This document shows positions 31,641 through 38,352 of a stretch of DNA of 38,352 bases, one piece after another. Position 1 is the stretch's first letter; each line of letters starts with the position of its first letter. The DNA lies in the NCBI GenBank assembly GCA_023446735.1, contig JAEXPQ010000060.1:1-38352 (forward strand). The letters run 5' to 3'. The notes under the pieces are model-generated. The model worked only from the letters and a program-made list of their open reading frames with translations, was not told the origin of the DNA and did no database searches. The stretch is from Verrucomicrobiota bacterium (GTDB taxonomy: Bacteria; Verrucomicrobiota; Verrucomicrobiia; Opitutales; Opitutaceae). A program made the position numbers and the translations under genes.

Positions 31641-34343
31641 TCACGGCGCGAGCGAGACCTGCAGGCGCAGGAACCGCCGCGGGAGCGTGCTGCGGGCGGT
31701 GGTGTCGCGGATCGTCTTCAGCGAGCCGTCCTCCACCCCGCAGCTGCCGACGGTGGTCCAGGTCACGAGATCGGAGCTGGCCTGCACCGTGTAGGTGAGC
31801 CCCGGAGCCACGCTGCGCCGCGGGAATTCCAGCGCAATGTAGTCGACTCCGCCCTCGGTCTTCGGGACCAGCTTGGTCGGCACAGTCACCGGGCCGTGGG
31901 TCGCCAGATTGAGCGCGTAGCGCATCAGGTTCGTCACCCCGCAGCCGGCCGGATCGCCGGAAGGGCTGGTATACGCCGCCTGCTGCCGCTCGGCGGCAGT
32001 GAAGTTGGAGACAAGCCAGTCCTGGAATGACCCCGGCGTGATGCCCAGGATCGTCAGCGCCGCCAAGTCCGGGTCCGCCGAAAACGGTGTCGTCCCGCCG
32101 TAGGGGGCCAGGCCCGAGGCATCGAACCACCGTCCCTGCATTCCGGCCGTGGCACCGGTCTGATCCCAAGCCAGATAGACCAAGGACGCTGAGCCTTCAT
32201 GGATGCCGTCGGGAACATAGCGCACGCGATCCTCGGCGCGGAGCAGGAGAAAACTCCCCTCCGGATTTCCGGGCGCAGCCAAGAAGTTCGTCCACGAGAG
32301 CCCGTCGTTGGTGCTGAACTGCCACCGCGTGTAATCGAGGAAAAACTGCGCCAGCGCGATGCCCCGGCGTGCGCCGCTGTCGGCATCCGTGATGCTCGTG
32401 CCGATTATGCTCTCCACGGTCTGGCCGGAGTTGGCCACATCCGTCGCTGCAATCGGGGTGAGCACGGGATTATTCTGGGTGAGCACCGGCGCGTGGTTGG
32501 CCGTCATCGTCACCGTCGACACCAACACCGGTTGGACCAGGAGCGTGTGCGACGCCGCTCCGCTGTCGTGCAGCAGGACGATCGACACCGTCCGCGCCCC
32601 GAGCGCCGGGGCCGGCGCATCATTGCGGTACTTCAGGCCGCCGATCAGCTTCGACATCGCCGCATCGTCGAGGGACAGACCGCTGAGAGTCACGCTTCGC
32701 GAGTTGTTCGTGCCGGAAGTCGAATAGTTGCCCAGCCCGGCAATAGTGCCACTGCCGGCTAGCAACGGCAGGTCGACGCCATTGACGACCAATACCTCGC
32801 TCGCCCCGTCGACGATGCCATTGAGGGACAGATCGAGCCGGACAAACACCTGTCCTAGGTTGTTGGTCTTCGCCACCACGCTGCCAAAGAGGTCCACACC
32901 CGTTGTCTGCGGACCAAAGGAGGGATTCAGCGCCGTGGCCGCGAGCGTCGGCGCGCGATTCGGCGAGACGGTGACAGTCGAGGTCAGGTTCGGCGTGCCG
33001 ACATTGAGGCCGGCCGAGCCGTCGTCGGTAATCGAGAGAATCGTGATCGCCCGCGTCCCATCCTTCAGCGAGGTTGCCGTGTTGCGGTAGGCCAGCCCGG
33101 CAATGAGGGCATTCATGGCACCGCCGAAGATCGGCCCGGTGGTGAGCTGCACCCGGACGGCGTTGGGCCCGTCGGCCACGACTGAGTAGGCCACGGTATC
33201 TGACTCCACGGAACCTGCCTTACCGCTGCCGCCCGCAACCAACGGCACCGCTGTGCCGTTGATCGCGAGCGTTTCGCTGTCGTCGTTGACTAGGCCGCTT
33301 ACCCCGAGCACCAGCCCCGTGAACCTCTGCCCGTCGTCGTTGGTCTTCGCATCAACTCCGTTCCAGAGCGCCACCCCCGCCCCGCCGGCGGAGAAGCCGG
33401 GATTGAGACCCTTCGCGATCACGCTCGGCGGCGTCTCGGTGGTGACCTTGAAGTGCGAAGCGAACTGGAAGCCGGGCCCGATCCCGATCGGATAGCCGAC
33501 ATCCTCCCGTCCGATCCAGTACCACGGCGTGCCGATGCACCGCAACAGGTAGTCCCGGGTGCCCACGGTCGGTCCATTGTATACCATGTTCTCAAAGCCG
33601 AACGGGCCGTCGGCGTTGGAGACTGGACCGCTCGGGCTGGTCAGCGCCACTGCCGTCAGATGGTCGGTGAGGTTCGGAGGCAACGCGCATACCTGATCGA
33701 ACCCACGGTAGCCGACCGCTTGATCCCAACCGCCAATTTCGTAGATGAAAGGTTCGGATCTCTGCGTGGAGAAGGCATAGATGTAGGTAGGCTTCGCCAT
33801 CTCCCCCTGAAACACGATGATCTGGTCTCCATGCTGCGCGTAGAAGAGCGGATCAATTTCATCCTTTCTCTGGAACGCGAGTGCTCCGACAGCGGTCCCA
33901 AAATCCGTCAGCCCTCCATGATCTGATTCACGTTTAGGGTCTGAACCGTTCAGGTCGGCCACCGTCTTGCCGTTACCTGCATCCATAACCATGACAGTGC
34001 CGGCCGGGACAACCTTCGTAATGGTCCAATTGACCGATGTGTACCGATCCGGATCTCTGCCGCCGTCTCCAGCGATAAACAGTCCGTCGGCCGCGACGCC
34101 TTGTGCCGTGAACTTCACCACTGTGCCGATCTCCAACTGGCGCAGCACAACTACCGCCCACCGCGCGTCGAGGTACCCGTCATCATCCGGGTCAGTTGCG
34201 TCGGAGGCATTGAACCCCAGCACCGCGATGTCGCCGGGCTCGAGCACCGTGCCGGCGGCGTGAACCGCGGGAGCGGCGACAAAGCCGAGCCCGAGCACGC
34301 AGGCGCAGGCGAGGAAAGACGCGCGGAAACGACGGAGGATCAT
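31641..34343 (-). CDS. secreted adhesin-like protein with two beta-sandwich repeats
   Basis: The 900-residue product has a signal peptide (core FLACACVLGLGFVAAP, cut near VHA-A). An N-terminal module (about 30-310, GDIAVLGFNASDATDPDDDGYLD) resembles Ca2+-binding lamin-tail-like surface modules. Two repeats of about 150 residues follow (around 320-475 and 475-640). Both share NPxF...GVxLxxxVxAKTNxxGQxFxxLxLxxxGxVxxxSExLxxNGxxxPLxAG and AxxxLIxGLxYRN, as in giant bacterial adhesins. The next segment ends in a tail typical of exported proteins in this group (LTYTVQASSDLVTWTTV ... FLRLQVS). The N-terminal third has lower GC than its neighbours. No anchoring motif is seen. Function is unknown; surface binding or matrix is likely. 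Confidence 0.8.
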   Translation of the reverse strand: MILRRFRASFLACACVLGLGFVAAPAVHAAGTVLEPGDIAVLGFNASDATDPDDDGYLDARWAVVVLRQLEIGTVVKFTAQGVAADGLFIAGDGGRDPDRYTSVNWTITKVVPAGTVMVMDAGNGKTVADLNGSDPKRESDHGGLTDFGTAVGALAFQRKDEIDPLFYAQHGDQIIVFQGEMAKPTYIYAFSTQRSEPFIYEIGGWDQAVGYRGFDQVCALPPNLTDHLTAVALTSPSGPVSNADGPFGFENMVYNGPTVGTRDYLLRCIGTPWYWIGREDVGYPIGIGPGFQFASHFKVTTETPPSVIAKGLNPGFSAGGAGVALWNGVDAKTNDDGQRFTGLVLGVSGLVNDDSETLAINGTAVPLVAGGSGKAGSVESDTVAYSVVADGPNAVRVQLTTGPIFGGAMNALIAGLAYRNTATSLKDGTRAITILSITDDGSAGLNVGTPNLTSTVTVSPNRAPTLAATALNPSFGPQTTGVDLFGSVVAKTNNLGQVFVRLDLSLNGIVDGASEVLVVNGVDLPLLAGSGTIAGLGNYSTSGTNNSRSVTLSGLSLDDAAMSKLIGGLKYRNDAPAPALGARTVSIVLLHDSGAASHTLLVQPVLVSTVTMTANHAPVLTQNNPVLTPIAATDVANSGQTVESIIGTSITDADSGARRGIALAQFFLDYTRWQFSTNDGLSWTNFLAAPGNPEGSFLLLRAEDRVRYVPDGIHEGSASLVYLAWDQTGATAGMQGRWFDASGLAPYGGTTPFSADPDLAALTILGITPGSFQDWLVSNFTAAERQQAAYTSPSGDPAGCGVTNLMRYALNLATHGPVTVPTKLVPKTEGGVDYIALEFPRRSVAPGLTYTVQASSDLVTWTTVGSCGVEDGSLKTIRDTTARSTLPRRFLRLQVSLAP

Positions 34344-34514
34344 GGCCGGAAGGTGGGTTTGCACACCCCCACTCCGGGGCGGCGAGCGTCGCGCGGCTTG
34401 TGGGGAAGCGCACAAAAACCTGCCGACCGTAATCAGATCCTCAAGCCAATTCCCACCGGTAATGAGAACCCATCATGCCGGCGCCAAAACGGCGCGCGAT
34501 AGCCTCGACACGTA

Positions 34515-34535
34515 GGTCGTCCCTTCAGGGCGACC
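34515..34535 (+). other. hairpin with TTCA loop in the adhesin-smc gap
   Basis: GGTCG-T-CCC, loop TTCA, GGG-CGACC forms an 8-bp stem with one bulged T. It is set in a 267-base gap (34344-34610) with no gene. The gap also holds GCGCC/GGCGC near 34481 and a GGGGCGG/CCGCCCC dyad after smc near 34587. It resembles dispersed palindromes of GC-rich intergenic DNA. Confidence 0.35.
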
Positions 34536-34610
34536 CGGCCGGCGTGGGTTGGCTCCCGGGACCGGCGCGAGCACCGAGTCGAGCGGGGCGGGCTGAAGCA
34601 CCGCCCCACG

Positions 34611-37600
34611 TCAGTTCGCGCCGGCCTCGATCGACTCGGCGGCCGGGGCGACGGGCGCGGGCAGCGCGGTCTCTCGCCGGTCGGTGTGCGTGCTGCGCAC
34701 CGACTCGGCGATTGGCGTGAGCAGACCGGTGTCGGAGTGCGCCTCCTTGTTGAAGCGCATCGAGACCGTCTTGGATACGCCGCGCTCCTGCATCGTCACG
34801 CCGTAGATCGCGTCGGCGGCGGCCACCGTGCGCTTGTTGTGCGTGATGATGATAAACTGCGAGCTGCTCACGAAGCGCTTCAGCAGTGTCGTGAACCGCT
34901 CGATGTTCGACTCGTCGAGCGGCGCGTCGAGCTCGTCGAGCAAGCAGAACGGGCTGGGCTTCACGAGGTAGAGCGCGAAGAGCAGCGCCACCGCGGTGAG
35001 CGTCTTCTGGCCGCCCGAGAGCAGCGTGAGGCTGTTGAGCTTTGTGCCGGGCGGCTGCGCGATGATGTCGATGCCGCTCTCGAGCGGGTCGTCCTGCGTG
35101 ACGAGCTGCAGGTCGCAGTTGCCGCCGCTGAAGAGCGTCTGGAACGTGAACGCAAAGTTCTTCCGGATCTGCTCGAAGGTGAGCGCGAACTGCTTGAGCG
35201 AGGTCGCGTTGATCTCGTCGATCGCCTTCATCAGCGCGTCCTTCGAGGAGATCAGGTCGTCGCTCTGTGTCTTCAGGAAGTCGTAACGCTGCTTGAGCTC
35301 GGCGTACTCCTCGATGGCGACGAGATTCACCGCACCCATGCTGTTGAGGCGCTGGCGCAGGGCCTGCACCTCGCTGCGCACCTGTTCCCAGTTCGTCTGG
35401 TCCAGCGCGGCGAGCTGCTCCTCCGTCGGCTCGCCGCGGGGCTCCTTGGCCTTGCGGCTGCGGCGCGGTTTGGCGGCGGCCTCGGCCGGGGCGGAACCGT
35501 CCGCTGCGACCACGGCGACCGCGGTCTCGGGCTTCGCGCCCTCCTCGTCCTCGTCTTCGTCGAGATCGAGCGGCTTGAGGCCCTCGGGCTCGTCGTCGGC
35601 CTTCCAGAACTGGAGACGCCAGTTCACCTCACCGAGATCGATGGAGAACTCGCGCATCGCCTCCTCCGCAAGGAAGCGCGAGCGCGCCTTGTGCTCGGTG
35701 TAGCGGATTTCGCACTGGCTCAGTTCGCCGGCGGAGGCCTCGGCCTGGTCGCGCAACGAGCTCTGCTCGCCCTCGACGGCGTTCACCGCCTGCTCGAGCT
35801 CGGCCAGCTCGCGCCGGATCGACTCCACCTGCTCCTGCGCCACGGCCTGCGTGCGCGCCAACTCCTCGACCCGGGCCGCCTGGCCCTGCTCGGAGGCCTC
35901 GAGCTCCGCGATCTGCGCCGTCCATGTTTCCAGTTCGCTCCGACGCTGTTCGAGGAGCTCGGCCAGCTGCGCGCGGCGCTTCACCATCTCGCCCAGGCCG
36001 CGGTCGATGATCTCGACGCGTTGCCGGCGCTCCGCCAGCTCGAGACGGGCGTGGCCGAGCGTCTCGCGCTGCACGTCGCGCGCGTTGCGCACCTCGACGA
36101 TCTTGGCCTCGTTCGCGGCGATGGACTCGCGGCCGGCGGTGATCGCCCGGTCGACTTCGATGAGCACCGTCTGCGCCTTCGCGAACTTCGCCTCGGCCTC
36201 CTGCCGCATCGACTCGATGCCCTGCACATCGCGCTCCAACCGCGCCACGCGTTGCTCGGCTTCGTCGAGCGCCCGTTGCCCGGATTTTTCCTCGGCCTGC
36301 GCGGTGGCAACGGCCTCGTTGGCGGTCTGCACCTCGGCCCGTTTGTCGGAGAGCCGCTGCTCGATCGCGGCCAGCTCCGCGGTAATCTGGTCGATCAGCG
36401 CCTTCTGCTGGTCATGGAGCTCCTGCTCCTTCGCCACATCGCGCGCCGTCTCGCGGATGTCGATCTCGCGCTGGACGATACTGGACGCCGGCCGCTTTTG
36501 GTAGCCGCCGAACACCATGCCGCGCCGGTCGACCCACTCGCCCTTCGGCGTGGCGACCATGAGGAAACTGAAATCCTGCCGCTGCGCCCAGAACCCGAGG
36601 AACTGCTCCAGCGAGTCCGCGACGTAGCACGAGGCGAGCACGCTGTGCAGCGGGTGGCCCGCACAGTCGTCGGTGAAAACCGATGTCGCCGCGCGCAGGA
36701 ACGCCGGCAGCTCCGCCGGCACCTCGGCCACCGCCTGCTCCGGCGCGGGCACCTTCAGGTACGCGCCGCCGATCTTGTCGTTCTCGAGCCGCGCGAGGAT
36801 CGCCTGCGCCGTGGCGAGGTCCGCCACCTGCACGGCCTCGACGGCCGCGCCGAGCAGCGCTTCCGCCGCCTTCGCGAACTCGGGCCGGAAATCCACGCCG
36901 TGCGCGAGTGCGCTGAACGACGCCCCGCCGCCAAGGTCGGTGAGCCGGCCTTGGAGCAGCGCCTTGGCACCTTCGCCGAACCCTTCCCACTTCTCCTGCA
37001 GCTGCTGGAGCAGTTTCAGGCGCGCGTGCTTCTGGGCGAGACCGCGGTCGATCTCCTGCAGGCGGCGCTGGCTGTCGCGGAATTTCGCGGTCGTCTCCTG
37101 CACGCCTCGCTGGGCGTCGGCGACCTCCTGCTGCACGGTCTGCACCGCGGAGCGTGCGGAAGATGCGGCCACGCGGAGCATCTCGAGGTTGGCGGTCGCC
37201 TCCTCGCGCTGCGCCATCGCGCCGGCCATGTCGCCCTGCAACTGCTCGTGGCGGGCCACGGCGGTCTTCTGGTCGACCTCGAGCGCCGAGCAGTCGGTGC
37301 GCAGGCGCGCAACCTTGCTCTCGAGCTCAAGCAGCTGGAACTTGGACTGCTGCACCTGCTGTTCGAGGCGCGTGAGTTCGCCCTCGACGAGCGCAAGCTC
37401 GCGGTTCTTCGCCTGGAACGCCGAGTCCGACTCGCCGAGCAGGTTGAGCTGCTGCTGGCGATCCTGCTGGCCGCTCGTCGCTTGGTCGGAGACTTCCTTG
37501 AGCTGCATCTCCAACTCGCCGAGATCGTCCTCCGCCGACGCGATCCGATCGCGCAGCCCCTGGCTCTTGACCTGATTGAGATGGATCTGGTTGGCGGCCT

Positions 37601-38352
37601 GCTCGCGTTCCGAGCGCAGGTCGAAGACCGCCTGCTGCGCCTCCTGCACGCGCTGGTGCAGTTCTGTGCGCCGCGCCTTCTGTGCCTCGAGCGAGGACTG
37701 GTGCTCCTGCAGCAACGAACGCCGCGTGTCGGCCTCGCCGCGCAGGACTTGCAACCGGGCCGACAGATCGTCGAGCACGCTGCGCAGTTGCTGGTACTGG
37801 AAACCATCATGCGCGAGCGCGAGGTGGCGCAGCCGGTGGCTGAGCCGGCGGAACCGCATCGCCTTCGAGGCCTGCCGCTTGAGGCTGCCGATCTGTCGGC
37901 CGACCTCGGTCACGACGTCCGCCACGCGCGCCAGATTCTGTTCGGTGAGCGCGAGCTTGCCGAGCGCCTCGCGGCGCTGCGCCTTGTAGCGCGTGATGCC
38001 GGCGGCTTCCTCGAAGACCGCACGGCGCTCGTCGGGCTTCGACGAGAGGATCTGGTCGATCTGGCCCTGCGCCATGATCGAGTAGGACGTCCGGCCGATG
38101 CCGGTATCCATGAAAAGCTTCTGGATGTCCTTCAGGCGGCAGGGCTGGCCGTTGAGATGGTACTCGCTCGAGCCGTCGCGCGACACGCGGCGGGTGATCT
38201 CGACCTCGTGGAAATCCAGCCCCATCGCCTGCTCGCAATCGGTCAGCAGCAGCGACACCTCGCACATCGAGTGCGGTTTGCGCGTGTCGGTGCCCTCGAA
38301 GATGACGTCGTGCATCTTGCCGCCGCGCAGCGCCTTCGCGCTCTGCTCGCCC
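34611..38352 (-). CDS. smc: chromosome segregation ATPase SMC (N-terminus beyond window)
   Basis: SMC is the structural maintenance of chromosomes ATPase of the SMC-ScpAB condensin. The gene runs off the right edge, so the Walker A end is missing. The visible part begins GEQSAKALRGGKMHDVIFEG and continues through the head, long coiled coils, a hinge (about 36700-37000; ALAHGVDFRPEFAKAAEALLG) and the C-terminal head with TLLSGGQKTLTAVALLFAL and the Walker B segment CLLDELDAPLDESNIERF. The signature reads SGGQ rather than the common SGGE. Between the second coil and the head is a roughly 65-residue acidic then Lys/Arg/Ala-rich insert (about 35410-35610, DEDEDEE ... KPRRSRKAKEPRG). A Pro/Ala-rich tail of about 45 residues follows the head. 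No scpA or scpB is seen. Confidence 0.95.
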   Translation of the reverse strand, partial: GEQSAKALRGGKMHDVIFEGTDTRKPHSMCEVSLLLTDCEQAMGLDFHEVEITRRVSRDGSSEYHLNGQPCRLKDIQKLFMDTGIGRTSYSIMAQGQIDQILSSKPDERRAVFEEAAGITRYKAQRREALGKLALTEQNLARVADVVTEVGRQIGSLKRQASKAMRFRRLSHRLRHLALAHDGFQYQQLRSVLDDLSARLQVLRGEADTRRSLLQEHQSSLEAQKARRTELHQRVQEAQQAVFDLRSEREQAANQIHLNQVKSQGLRDRIASAEDDLGELEMQLKEVSDQATSGQQDRQQQLNLLGESDSAFQAKNRELALVEGELTRLEQQVQQSKFQLLELESKVARLRTDCSALEVDQKTAVARHEQLQGDMAGAMAQREEATANLEMLRVAASSARSAVQTVQQEVADAQRGVQETTAKFRDSQRRLQEIDRGLAQKHARLKLLQQLQEKWEGFGEGAKALLQGRLTDLGGGASFSALAHGVDFRPEFAKAAEALLGAAVEAVQVADLATAQAILARLENDKIGGAYLKVPAPEQAVAEVPAELPAFLRAATSVFTDDCAGHPLHSVLASCYVADSLEQFLGFWAQRQDFSFLMVATPKGEWVDRRGMVFGGYQKRPASSIVQREIDIRETARDVAKEQELHDQQKALIDQITAELAAIEQRLSDKRAEVQTANEAVATAQAEEKSGQRALDEAEQRVARLERDVQGIESMRQEAEAKFAKAQTVLIEVDRAITAGRESIAANEAKIVEVRNARDVQRETLGHARLELAERRQRVEIIDRGLGEMVKRRAQLAELLEQRRSELETWTAQIAELEASEQGQAARVEELARTQAVAQEQVESIRRELAELEQAVNAVEGEQSSLRDQAEASAGELSQCEIRYTEHKARSRFLAEEAMREFSIDLGEVNWRLQFWKADDEPEGLKPLDLDEDEDEEGAKPETAVAVVAADGSAPAEAAAKPRRSRKAKEPRGEPTEEQLAALDQTNWEQVRSEVQALRQRLNSMGAVNLVAIEEYAELKQRYDFLKTQSDDLISSKDALMKAIDEINATSLKQFALTFEQIRKNFAFTFQTLFSGGNCDLQLVTQDDPLESGIDIIAQPPGTKLNSLTLLSGGQKTLTAVALLFALYLVKPSPFCLLDELDAPLDESNIERFTTLLKRFVSSSQFIIITHNKRTVAAADAIYGVTMQERGVSKTVSMRFNKEAHSDTGLLTPIAESVRSTHTDRRETALPAPVAPAAESIEAGAN

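Overview
The window is a high-GC bacterial chromosome segment carrying mostly housekeeping genes. Three features point to the Verrucomicrobiota, most likely an Opitutaceae-like lineage: a roughly 1,000-residue SecA with a large insertion and a C-terminal SEC-C zinc motif, a GH115 xylan alpha-glucuronidase, and secreted proteins ending in the 'YTVQASSDLVTW...FLRL' type tail. This placement is inference from gene content and protein style. No rRNA or marker phylogeny is available here.

Layout from left to right: fumC (-); tRNA-Lys(TTT) (+); a NarL/LuxR-type response regulator (+); a Pal/OmpA lipoprotein (+) closed by a strong terminator; then, on the minus strand, ilvN and ilvB behind a leader-peptide attenuator, with tsaD and a C-terminal processing protease (ctp) further upstream. 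Next, on the plus strand, come a MidA-type methyltransferase, a 1,899-residue secreted protein with two von Willebrand A domains, and secA. On the minus strand follow purH, a hybrid sensor histidine kinase and rlmN. A 48-bp near-perfect palindrome separates rlmN from divergent glyA (+). The right part holds a GH115 alpha-glucuronidase (-), an MFS transporter with an overlapping aspartyl-protease/PDZ gene (+), a secreted protein with two adhesin-type repeats (-), and smc (-), whose N-terminal end lies beyond the window.

The best regulatory find is upstream of ilvB. A 28-residue peptide contains L-V-A-L-L-V-V-V-V-V and ends just before a 13-bp GC hairpin with a T-rich tail. Its last codons (CCGCGAGGGG) can pair with the left arm of that hairpin, so Val/Leu starvation can be read as transcription attenuation of ilvBN. 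The layout matches enterobacterial ilvBN, but the organism is probably a verrucomicrobium.

The best candidate for undescribed biology is the 5.7-kb gene at 9070..14769. It encodes an exported protein with two intact MIDAS-type VWA domains, probable tandem beta-sandwich domains and a roughly 700-residue C-terminal half that I cannot assign. A low-complexity 'CCACCG/GTCACCG' repeat is embedded in frame in its linker.

Many starts lack an obvious Shine-Dalgarno sequence and instead follow a pyrimidine-rich tract (pal, secA, glyA, GH115, the adhesin-like gene). No CRISPR array, insertion sequence, prophage or integrase was seen.
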